Shown here: piece by piece, positions 43,201 to 50,912 of the stretch | Numbering within the stretch: the stretch's first letter is position 1 | How the letters are laid out: every line of letters begins with the position of its first letter | Source of the DNA: UBA9300 sp964577305 | GTDB taxonomy: Bacteria; Bacteroidota; Bacteroidia; Bacteroidales; VadinHA17 | DNA length: 53,152 bases | Reading direction: 5' to 3' | NCBI GenBank assembly: GCA_964577305.1 | Contig: CAZNYS010000018.1 | Coordinates: 1 to 53,152 of the forward strand | Made by a program: the position numbers and the translations under genes | Notes under the pieces: generated by a model | What the model was told of the DNA's origin: nothing | What the model saw: the letters and a program-made list of their open reading frames with translations, nothing else | Databases searched by the model: none

Positions 43201-45186
43201 TTATAATGAGATAATATGTGTAAAAAACTGCATGAAAGTTGCTATCTTCCTTATTATTCTTTTTTGAGGAACCTTATCAGGTTTAATGGTATAGGAGTTA
43301 TTCATATAATTTACATCCATGGTTATCTTATAGTCAGGATCAATAACTGCCCGGGTTATTTTATGTGGTCCTGAATATTCAAAATCCATGTATCTGCCCT
43401 TACCGTGCCAGTATTCAGTCACTTCCGTTCCATCTTCAAAAAGTATATGAACTTCCACGGGTAATTTAACTTCTCCGAGCCTTTCCACCCTGACAACAGA
43501 TGTGTAAAGGGTATCGCCTGCCGTATCATCCTTCTCCAGAATCATTCCCGCAGTATCTGTTTTTAACATCCCCCTGAACGACCTTTCCTTGTGGTTTGAT
43601 ATTCCCGCCAGCCTATAATCGCATATCCCTGTTCCATAGAGGGTCTGGTCAAAAAACCAGTTCATATCTTCCCCGTATTTATCGCCATGCATTTTTGTCA
43701 CTACACGGTTGGTGATCTCAATAAAATCCTTTGCTGATGGATGTTTAAAAGCCCACTCATTATAGTATGTCTTGAAAACTTCGTCTATAGTTTCCTCTCC
43801 TATGATTCCCTGAAGGGTTAGCAGCCATGTTGCGGCTTTCTGGTATGAAAGCATACCATATGAACCATGCGGGTATTCCCATGAGACAGGGCTGTTATCA
43901 GAGACACTCCTGTTGGGTGCATGCACGTAACCTATGCGCTGCATCTCCCTGTCGGAAAGCATGAGGTTTTCATGGTTGATTATTCCCTTACCGGGTCCGT
44001 AATAATGATCCATTATTCTTGATTCCCAGTAGGAGTTTATTCCTTCGTCCATCCATGGTTCTTCAAACTCATTAGTGGCAAGCATACCCATAAAATATGA
44101 ATGCCCGAATTCATGAACGGTTACCATATCCGGCAAAAGAATATACTCTGGTATATTCGTAGCGCTGGCTGAGGTAAATAAGGTAGTATATTCCATACCT
44201 CCTGCGCCCGCGCCCTTGGTGGGAGGATCTACAAATGTAAGATGAGGCCATGGGAAAGGGCCTACATGCTCATTAAGATATTCAAGTGCATTCTTCACTG
44301 CTGTGAACTGCCTCTCTACCTGGTTCTCCCTTCCGGCGGGAGAAAGGAACCTTATATCCACATGCTCCCATTGATCTTCATACTCCTTATATCCGGGCCA
44401 TGCTGTCCATGCAAAATCGACAATATCCTCAGCCCTGTAATTTAATATCTTGAAACCCTCATCGTTAACTTCTTCACTGATCAGCTGGCCTCCGCTACCG
44501 ACAATATATTCCTCAGGTATCTTAATCTTAACTTTGTAAACACTATGATTGGCATAGAACTCCGAGTTTGAATGAAATTGGTGACAGTTCCAACCATCCT
44601 CTTCAGCATTGCGCATTCCTTTAGTCTCGTAAACGCCAAATTTCGGGAACCACTGTGCCACAAAAAAGAAATCATCTGTAAAACCTGTTCTCCTGATACT
44701 TGAGGGCAGCTTTGAAGTAAAATCGATGTAAAGGAAAGCAGTATCACCGGGAGCTACAGGCTCAGGAAGCATTATACGGAGTACTGTCTTATCATATGGA
44801 TTACCATCATCAGTTTGAATATATTCCATATATTTTTTCAGATCCGTACCCTTACGGTTGATTATATTATTGATCTCTATCCATCCGTAATCTATCTCAC
44901 TGTTGCCGGGGGATCCGTTATTCTCACTGTAGAAAGTACTTTTATTACTTCTGAATGCATTTAGGTACATATGCATTTGTATGTCCCGCACGCTTCTCTT
45001 TGAATTATTAATCCAATACGCTTCCATTGAACCTATGACAGTCTTTGCCTCAGGATCAAGTTCAACATCCATGCTGTAGCCTGTAAGCCTGTCACTCATA
45101 GGCTCATAAAAAATTACCTGAGCCTTTACAGATAAGAAACAGGCTATAAGGAAAAATAAGAGTATGATTCTTTTCATATTATCCAA
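43201..45186 (-). CDS. M1 family metallopeptidase (gluzincin aminopeptidase-like), secreted
   Basis: This 661-residue protein has a signal peptide (IILLFFLIACFLSVKA), a beta-rich N-terminal domain, and the catalytic domain. Zinc ligands are His358 and His362 in HEFGHSYFMG and Glu381 in EPWMDEG, the HExxH-X18-E spacing of M1 enzymes. The exopeptidase GxMEN-like strand reads GAGGMEYTTLF. It would release N-terminal residues from peptides outside the cytoplasm. The C-terminal helical domain of some M1 enzymes is missing or reduced. It is followed by a membrane protein gene 12 nt downstream. Confidence 0.9.
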   Translation of the reverse strand: MDNMKRIILLFFLIACFLSVKAQVIFYEPMSDRLTGYSMDVELDPEAKTVIGSMEAYWINNSKRSVRDIQMHMYLNAFRSNKSTFYSENNGSPGNSEIDYGWIEINNIINRKGTDLKKYMEYIQTDDGNPYDKTVLRIMLPEPVAPGDTAFLYIDFTSKLPSSIRRTGFTDDFFFVAQWFPKFGVYETKGMRNAEEDGWNCHQFHSNSEFYANHSVYKVKIKIPEEYIVGSGGQLISEEVNDEGFKILNYRAEDIVDFAWTAWPGYKEYEDQWEHVDIRFLSPAGRENQVERQFTAVKNALEYLNEHVGPFPWPHLTFVDPPTKGAGAGGMEYTTLFTSASATNIPEYILLPDMVTVHEFGHSYFMGMLATNEFEEPWMDEGINSYWESRIMDHYYGPGKGIINHENLMLSDREMQRIGYVHAPNRSVSDNSPVSWEYPHGSYGMLSYQKAATWLLTLQGIIGEETIDEVFKTYYNEWAFKHPSAKDFIEITNRVVTKMHGDKYGEDMNWFFDQTLYGTGICDYRLAGISNHKERSFRGMLKTDTAGMILEKDDTAGDTLYTSVVRVERLGEVKLPVEVHILFEDGTEVTEYWHGKGRYMDFEYSGPHKITRAVIDPDYKITMDVNYMNNSYTIKPDKVPQKRIIRKIATFMQFFTHIISL

Positions 45187-45262
45187 TATTGATTTGTATA
45201 CTGAATTACTTTAATGATAAAAAAAGGTAAGTTAATTATTATTGAATAAAAACGACTGATAT

Positions 45263-45658
45263 TTATTCTTCTATTACTTCCCTCGTAGCATAAAGTGTCA
45301 CTTCACCCTGCGAGTATATAGCCTTGCCTGAAAGTTTGTCCTCTTCACTGAATGACATCAACACATAAACATCCTCTCCTTCGAGGTATAGATTAAAGTT
45401 AAGTTTTTCTTCTTCAAACTTTACCTTCTCGAGTTCAAATTTATAATCCATCCCTGTAAATGAAATAGTTGCCCTGAACTCATCATCCTCTTTAACTATT
45501 TCTATTATTCCCTGATCATAACCATAAGGTGCGCCCGGTGCAGTAAACTTCCATTTACCAATCGGGTCGTATACGATGGCAGAGAATACATTTACGGTGA
45601 GGAAGCCAAAAATAAAGATAAAAATGATAAAAAAGGAGCCTTTCTTTTGCATTGTCAT
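45263..45658 (-). CDS. Small secreted protein of unknown function
   Basis: This 131-residue protein (start at Met1 or Met3) has a signal peptide with hydrophobic FFIIFIFIFGFLTVNVFSA. A beta-rich mature domain of about 105 residues follows: DPIGKWKFTAPGAPYGYDQG, EFRATISFTG, SGKAIYSQGEVTL. The pattern of alternating strands looks like a small lipocalin- or DUF-type beta barrel, but no family was recognised. It is a stand-alone gene 76 nt upstream (transcriptionally) of the M1 peptidase gene. Confidence 0.65.
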   Translation of the reverse strand: MTMQKKGSFFIIFIFIFGFLTVNVFSAIVYDPIGKWKFTAPGAPYGYDQGIIEIVKEDDEFRATISFTGMDYKFELEKVKFEEEKLNFNLYLEGEDVYVLMSFSEEDKLSGKAIYSQGEVTLYATREVIEE

Positions 45659-45996
45659 ATTTCTTTTATTAAAAGATGTTTTGTAAAAGATATGACTAAG
45701 ATAATCACTCCTTCTTAAATATCTAACCCAATTGCAAGAATTAACACTAAAGAATGATGCCCGGTAAGTTTTTCACTCTGGATAGTACGGCAAGTATCCG
45801 GTCAGGCTAATAATTAAAGCTATGTCCGGGTATTGATAATTAATCTTAATACCCTGTATATGTAACTCTTGCATCAATACATGATATATATCACTGTTAT
45901 TCCGTTAACAAAAGTACTTATCCATATATTTATATATATAAAGCAAACTATATTTGCAAGCATTAATTTTTAAAAATAAGCAAACGACATACGATT
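45659..45996. other. Gene-free stretch before SQR operon
   Basis: These 338 AT-rich bases hold the SQR-operon -7 box near 45949. No RNA gene, repeat or reading frame of note was seen. An unstructured region around 45750-45850 contains several TAATTAA-like stretches of no clear function. Confidence 0.4.
45949..45956 (+). promoter_or_regulatory. -7 element of SQR-DUF1641-dsrC-dsrE operon
   Basis: TATATTTG fits TAnnTTTG and lies 40 nt before the SQR-like ATG. The -33 region is AT-only and has no TTTG. Predicted leader about 33 nt. Confidence 0.5.
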
Positions 45997-47229
45997 ATGA
46001 AAAAATTACTTATTCTGGGAGGTGGTACTGGCGGGACTATTATGGCTAATAAAATGAGCAGGGAATTACCGCGTGAAGAGTGGAAAATAACCATAATAGA
46101 CCAGCATAAGATACATTATTATCAGCCGGGTTTTCTGTTTATTCCATTTGGTTATTACAAGAAAGAAGACGTCATTAAACCAAAGCAGAATTTTATACCC
46201 CCTGGCGTGGATATTCTTTTTGAGGGGGTTGAAAAAATTGAGGCCGATCAAAATAAGTTGATTCTCAATAATGGGGAAGTATTACCGTATGATATATTAA
46301 TTATAGCCACCGGCACAAGGATCAATCCTGAGGAGACACCAGGTCTGAAAGCTGAGCTATGGCATAAGAAGATCTTTGACTTTTATACTATTGAGGGCTC
46401 ACTTGCCCTTGCACACTTTTTCAAGACATGGGAAGGTGGCGAACTGGTAATTAATATTGCTGATAACCCTATAAAATGCCCTGTAGCACCACTTGAATTT
46501 GCTTTTTATGCCGATGCCTTTTTCTCAGAGAGAGGCATGCGTGATAAAGTCAATATCACCTATGTAACACCATTATCAGGTGCATTTACAAAACCAAGGG
46601 CCTCAAAACTTCTGGGTGGACTTCTTGAAGAAAAAAACATAAACCTTGTTACCGACTATTTCCTTGGTGAAGTTGATAATGAAAACCAAACCATTTCTGA
46701 TTTCGGAGGCAAACAGATTAAATTTGACTGCCTTGTAACTATACCTTTGCACAGTGGTGATGAAGTCATTGAGAGGAGCGGACTGGGAGATGATTTTGGA
46801 TTTGTTACTGCTGATAAACACACATTGCAGTCAACGACACATGAAAACATATTTGTTATAGGCGATGCCGGTAACTTCCCGACTTCAAAAGCAGGATCGG
46901 TAGTACATTTTATGTCAGATATCCTGGAGGATAACCTCATGTGCTATATTGAGAACCGCCCGTTCACAGGTTCATACGACGGTCATTCAAATTGCTTTAT
47001 TGAAACAGGTCATGGTAAAGGTGCCCTAATTGACTTCAATTATGAAACAGAACCCCTGCCGGGATTCTTCCCCCTCCCGGGGATTGGACCCCTTGGATTA
47101 TTAAAACAGACCCGCCTTAATCATTATGGCAAACTGATTTTCAGATGGCTTTACTGGCACATTTTACTACGTGGCAAAGAAATGCCTATAGACACAGAAA
47201 TGACCATGGCAGGCAAAAAAATAGATTAA
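45997..47229 (+). CDS. Sulfide:quinone oxidoreductase-like FAD flavoprotein
   Basis: This 410-residue FAD flavoprotein of the SQR/type II NADH dehydrogenase fold starts with ILGGGTGGTIMANKM (FAD motif) and has a second Rossmann-like region and FVIGDAGNFP (about residue 287). Cys161 in KCPVAP matches the conserved redox Cys of SQR, and Cys333 (HSNCFIETGHGKG) sits where the second redox Cys is found in the family. Cys245 and Cys316 are additional. The amphipathic C-terminal end (KLIFRWLYWHILLRG) could bind the membrane. Sulfide or a sulfane sulfur carrier may be the donor; the acceptor is probably menaquinone. First gene of the operon. Confidence 0.85.
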   Translation: MKKLLILGGGTGGTIMANKMSRELPREEWKITIIDQHKIHYYQPGFLFIPFGYYKKEDVIKPKQNFIPPGVDILFEGVEKIEADQNKLILNNGEVLPYDILIIATGTRINPEETPGLKAELWHKKIFDFYTIEGSLALAHFFKTWEGGELVINIADNPIKCPVAPLEFAFYADAFFSERGMRDKVNITYVTPLSGAFTKPRASKLLGGLLEEKNINLVTDYFLGEVDNENQTISDFGGKQIKFDCLVTIPLHSGDEVIERSGLGDDFGFVTADKHTLQSTTHENIFVIGDAGNFPTSKAGSVVHFMSDILEDNLMCYIENRPFTGSYDGHSNCFIETGHGKGALIDFNYETEPLPGFFPLPGIGPLGLLKQTRLNHYGKLIFRWLYWHILLRGKEMPIDTEMTMAGKKID

Positions 47230-47245
47230 TAAAAACAATACAGCA

Positions 47246-47920
47246 ATGTCAGACAATAATATTCAATTACAGATAGACCAGATAAACCGGAAGCTTGACC
47301 TTATACTGGATGAAGCTGTAATGCAGAAACAGAACAGAGATATGGTGGTTGACTTTGTTGATGACCTTTCGCTTGTGGGTAAAGATGCCTTTAAAGGTAT
47401 GGTCGATAGCCTTGATAAAGCTGGGATTGAACTTGATGGGGATGAAGTAAACCATATGGCACTTAACTTCATCAGGAATATCAGCAATATCAATATGCTT
47501 TTCCAGACCCTGGAAAACATTACTGACCTTTTGAAAGATATTTCACCGATAATAAAACAGATTGGAATTGATGCTACCGGGAAATTCAACGAACTCGACA
47601 AAAAGGGATATTTTGAAGTGCTGGGCCAGTTATCTGTAGCACTGGATACGATAATGTCAAGGTATTCACAAGAAGATATTGAGAATCTTTCAGAGAATAT
47701 CATTACAGTTATGGATGCAATGCTGACAATTACCGATCCGGCTGTTATGAGTAAGGTGGCTACCCTTGCAAGGACATTTAAGGAAATTGACCCTGAATCA
47801 GTGCCGGAATATTCAATATGGAAAGTAATGAGAGAAATGAACAGACCGGAAATGAAGAAAACAATAGGATTTATGATGACTTTCCTGAAAAAGATTAATG
47901 CAACCGAATCAAAATCTTAA
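47246..47920 (+). CDS. DUF1641 protein
   Basis: This 224-residue mostly helical protein contains DUF1641 features (a helical pair around LGQLSVALDTIMS, then TITDPAVMSKVATLARTFKE). Members are often found next to SQR-like flavoproteins and formate dehydrogenases, but their role is unknown. There is no signal peptide or cofactor motif. It starts 16 nt after SQR and is followed by dsrC after a 65-nt AT-rich tandem-repeat spacer. It might be an adaptor for the flavoprotein. Confidence 0.75.
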   Translation: MSDNNIQLQIDQINRKLDLILDEAVMQKQNRDMVVDFVDDLSLVGKDAFKGMVDSLDKAGIELDGDEVNHMALNFIRNISNINMLFQTLENITDLLKDISPIIKQIGIDATGKFNELDKKGYFEVLGQLSVALDTIMSRYSQEDIENLSENIITVMDAMLTITDPAVMSKVATLARTFKEIDPESVPEYSIWKVMREMNRPEMKKTIGFMMTFLKKINATESKS

Positions 47921-47985
47921 TAATAACAACTCAACAACTAAACAATTAAACATTTAAACATTTAAACACTTAAACATTACATACT

Positions 47986-48297
47986 ATGGCAACCAAAAAT
48001 TATGCAGGAGCAACTGTAAACGTAAATGAAGAAGGATATTTCACAGATCCTTCACAATGGAATAAAGAAATAGCAATTGAGATTGCAAAAGAAGAAGGTA
48101 TAGAACTCACCGATCAGCATTTTAAAGTGCTTGAACTATTAAGGCAGAAAAATGATACAGGTGAAGCTCTTTCGATAAGGGGAATCAATAAATCAGGCGT
48201 GATTGATGTAAAAACATTTTACGAGCTTTTCCCGGGTGCCCCTCTTAAGAAAGCAACTAAGATAGCAGGTATTCCCAAGCCTGCCAGCTGTGTATAA
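47986..48297 (+). CDS. DsrC/TusE-family sulfur-carrier protein, single-cysteine form
   Basis: This 103-residue protein has the DsrC fold (YFTDPSQWNKEIA, ELTDQHFKVLELLR, then the C-terminal arm FPGAPLKKATKIAG). Its penultimate residue Cys102 is conserved (PKPASCV). The second arm cysteine of canonical DsrC, eleven residues earlier, is Thr91, so no intramolecular trisulfide can form. This is the TusE-like state. It would carry a persulfide on Cys102 and receive or pass sulfur with the DsrE-type neighbour. A 65-nt repeat spacer precedes it. Confidence 0.9.
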   Translation: MATKNYAGATVNVNEEGYFTDPSQWNKEIAIEIAKEEGIELTDQHFKVLELLRQKNDTGEALSIRGINKSGVIDVKTFYELFPGAPLKKATKIAGIPKPASCV

Positions 48298-48315
48298 TCA
48301 ATAAAAACAATTATT

Positions 48316-48819
48316 ATGAGTGATAATAAACATCCGATTAAAAAGGTAAACATTATATGTGCCAAGGGTAATATCGAAGATATTTACGCTGCACTCGTGA
48401 TGGGTAATGGTGCAGTGATGGAAGGTATTGAAGCAAATCTTTTCTTTACATTCTTCGGAATGGAAGGAATAGTAAAGAAATGGATGAAGAAACCGCATAC
48501 TGCAGTGATTGGTAATCCTGGAATGCGAATGCCCGTTCTGGGCTCACGCATGCCCACATTTTTAGGTATAATCCCGGGACTGGAATCTCTGGTATCAGGT
48601 ATGATGCGAAAGCAAATGGATGACCTTGATGTGCCTCCCATAGATGAATTTCTCGATCTTTACACAGCAGGTGGTGGCAAGGTATATGCCTGTAAACTGG
48701 CTATGGATATGTTTAAGCTGAAGGAAGAAGATCTTACAGACCATGTGTCAGGAATACTCACTGTAGGAGAATTCTATGAAATTGCCGGAGGCGAAGGATC
48801 GCAGATAATCTTCACTTAG
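48316..48819 (+). CDS. DsrE/DsrF-family (DsrE2-like) protein
   Basis: This 167-residue protein has the DsrE/F fold (AKGNIEDIYAALVMGNG, FFTFFGMEGI) and a conserved late Cys in VYACKLAMDMF (about residue 126), the likely persulfide site. The long hydrophobic-rich middle (GMRMPVLGSRMPTFLGIIPG) is typical of DsrE2-like proteins. It probably passes sulfur to or from the DsrC-like protein, whose gene precedes it by 18 nt. It is the last gene of the operon, followed by a terminator 55 nt downstream. Confidence 0.85.
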   Translation: MSDNKHPIKKVNIICAKGNIEDIYAALVMGNGAVMEGIEANLFFTFFGMEGIVKKWMKKPHTAVIGNPGMRMPVLGSRMPTFLGIIPGLESLVSGMMRKQMDDLDVPPIDEFLDLYTAGGGKVYACKLAMDMFKLKEEDLTDHVSGILTVGEFYEIAGGEGSQIIFT

Positions 48820-48874
48820 TCACAGATTACGCTGATATACGCAGATTATACTGATTGATAAATATAGAGATGTT

Positions 48875-48902
48875 AGGCCGCTTAATCACGAGCGGCCTTT
48901 TA
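48875..48902 (+). terminator. Intrinsic terminator of SQR-dsrC-dsrE operon
   Basis: AGGCCGCT, an 8-nt loop and AGCGGCCT form a perfect 8-bp GC-rich stem followed by TTTTATTT. It lies 55 nt after the DsrE-type stop. An ACAGATTACGC repeat-like tract (48821-48850) lies between. Confidence 0.85.
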
Positions 48903-48916
48903 TTTACCTCGTCAAA

Positions 48917-48985
48917 CCATTATAACCCTTTTGAACTTTATAAACTCTATAAACTTTATAAACCTTATCAACTTTATCAATCCAT
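48917..48985. repeat. Degenerate AT-rich tandem spacer
   Basis: AACTTTATAAACT-type units repeat imperfectly six to seven times. Similar low-complexity spacers occur near 5411-5452, 47925-47975 and 52400-52430. No function is evident. Confidence 0.5.
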
Positions 48986-49013
48986 CATCTATTGTGCAGC
49001 ATAAAGTCTGCCC

Positions 49014-49043
49014 TTTCAACTTTGGCAATAATTATTATTTTTG
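49014..49043 (+). promoter_or_regulatory. Promoter of AGCS transporter gene
   Basis: TTTC (-33), 18 bases, TATTTTTG (-7, 49036-49043) resemble the Bacteroidota consensus, 32 nt before the ATG. Confidence 0.45.
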
Positions 49044-49074
49044 TTGAAATTATTAGGAATCTAAATCCATTATA

Positions 49075-50892
49075 ATGCAGGCAATAAACGATTTTCTCAT
49101 AAAACTTGATGGGTATATCGGAGGTAATCCCTGGTTTGTATTTCTACTATTGGGAACTGGTATTTTCTTTACCCTCTACCTTGGCTTTCCTCAGATAAAA
49201 TATTTCAGGCATGCCATCAGGATTGTAAAAGGGAAATATGATCACAGTAAAGATGTTGGCGACACCAGTCATTTCCAGGCTCTGACTACAGCCCTTTCCG
49301 GAACGGTTGGAACCGGGAATATAGCCGGTGTAGCCCTTGCTATTCACCTGGGAGGGCCTGCAGCACTTTTCTGGATGCTGGTAACAGCAATGATAGGTAT
49401 GTGTACCAAGTTTGTCGAAGTATCGATATCACATAAACATCGCGATATCCTGCCGAACGGAAGAGTATCAGGGGGACCGATGTATTATATGAAGAAAAAG
49501 CTGAATATTAAACTGCGCAATGGTGAAATAATTAAAGTTGGGGCCGTTCTGGGTGGTTTTTTTGCCGTGGCTACAGTTCTGAGTTCTTTCGGCACAGGAA
49601 GCCTTCCGCAGATAAACAGCATATCAAACTCAGTATTTGCCACATTCGGTATTAACCACATAATCACAGGTTTTATCCTGGCTATCCTGCTCGGGCTTGT
49701 TATTATCGGTGGTATAAAAAGGATAGCTAAAGTAACATCCACCCTGGTACCTGCAATGGCTCTTATTTACCTTGTTGGAGCCCTGGCTGTTATCCTGAAA
49801 AATTATGACCAGATAATTCCTTCATTAGTAGCTATCTTTGGTGATGCCTTTTCGGGTGCGGCAGCCACCGGCGGCTTTCTCGGTGCTTCACTTTCATGGA
49901 CGATCAACCGCGGTGTAAACAGGGGACTGTTCTCAAATGAGGCGGGACAGGGATCAGCTCCAATAGCTCACTCAGCAGCCAGGGCACCCGAACCTGTATC
50001 AGAGGGCATGGTGGCAATACTGGAACCGTTTATCGATACAATCTGTATATGTACACTAACAGGACTGGTGCTGCTCTCATCAGGTGTATGGGATAAGAAA
50101 CATATGAACCAGTTTCAGGACGCTGATATGGAATTTGTTGTGGGAGATTACAATGACAAAACAGAGGAAGGAATAAAAATATTACGTGACCATATAAGTA
50201 AAAAGAAAAGCCTCCCTAAACTTGATCTGTATAACGGACCAGTTAATATTGAAGAAGGTAAATTAACAACACCGGGTATCACCTTATTGCATGCCGAGTC
50301 AGTTGCTGAAGACTTCAGGTTTATGCAGGGACCACAGCCTTATAGTGGCAGTCTTGATATTTCAGAAGGTAAGCTGCTTGTAGCTGATGCAGACAAACCT
50401 TCACTGGGCGAAAAAATTAAAGCATTATTAGTTAAAACATCTTCGGAAGAAATAGTAATAGAAGGTAAGTCATTGATGCACAGCGCTCCACTAACAGCCA
50501 AAGCATTCGAAAAAGGATTCTTTGGCCACTGGGGCCAGTATATAGTGTCAATAGGCCTGCTCCTGTTTGCCTTCTCAACTGCTATTTCATGGTCATATTA
50601 TGGCGACAGAGCCCTCACCTACCTGATTGGTCCCAATTCGGTGATATACTACCGGATTGTATATGTTGTAATGTTCTTCATAGCATCATTTACCGATACT
50701 ACTATTATCTGGTCGTTATCCTATATAACCATTGCCCTGATGACCATACCCAACCTTTTTGGATTGCTTATCCTTCATAAGGATATAAAAGGAACCATCA
50801 GACAATACTGGGAGGACTTCACCAGTGATCATCCTTATGAAAAAATAAGTAAAAATTATCTAAAGAGGCGAAATGCGAGAGAAGAGAGATGA
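49075..50892 (+). CDS. Alanine/glycine:cation symporter (AGCS) family protein with hydrophilic insert
   Basis: This 605-residue transporter of the AGCS (DagA) family moves alanine or glycine with sodium or protons. Family blocks are GTGNIAGVALAIHLGGPAA (about 80-98), GVNRGLFSNEAGQGSAPIA (about 281-299), and FEKGFFGHWGQY near 478. About 130 mostly charged residues (about 340-470) are inserted between TM segments before the final helices, making it longer than usual (450-500). The insert includes VVGDYNDKTEEG and GSLDISEGKLLV. It stands alone and converges on rlmD. Confidence 0.9.
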   Translation: MQAINDFLIKLDGYIGGNPWFVFLLLGTGIFFTLYLGFPQIKYFRHAIRIVKGKYDHSKDVGDTSHFQALTTALSGTVGTGNIAGVALAIHLGGPAALFWMLVTAMIGMCTKFVEVSISHKHRDILPNGRVSGGPMYYMKKKLNIKLRNGEIIKVGAVLGGFFAVATVLSSFGTGSLPQINSISNSVFATFGINHIITGFILAILLGLVIIGGIKRIAKVTSTLVPAMALIYLVGALAVILKNYDQIIPSLVAIFGDAFSGAAATGGFLGASLSWTINRGVNRGLFSNEAGQGSAPIAHSAARAPEPVSEGMVAILEPFIDTICICTLTGLVLLSSGVWDKKHMNQFQDADMEFVVGDYNDKTEEGIKILRDHISKKKSLPKLDLYNGPVNIEEGKLTTPGITLLHAESVAEDFRFMQGPQPYSGSLDISEGKLLVADADKPSLGEKIKALLVKTSSEEIVIEGKSLMHSAPLTAKAFEKGFFGHWGQYIVSIGLLLFAFSTAISWSYYGDRALTYLIGPNSVIYYRIVYVVMFFIASFTDTTIIWSLSYITIALMTIPNLFGLLILHKDIKGTIRQYWEDFTSDHPYEKISKNYLKRRNAREER

Positions 50893-50912
50893 GATGTGGC
50901 CAACACCCCTTT

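Noticed and set aside
47263..47703. 146-codon minus-strand frame
   Set aside because: It is Ser-rich antisense of the DUF1641 gene; this bias is typical of shadows of Lys/Asp-rich genes.
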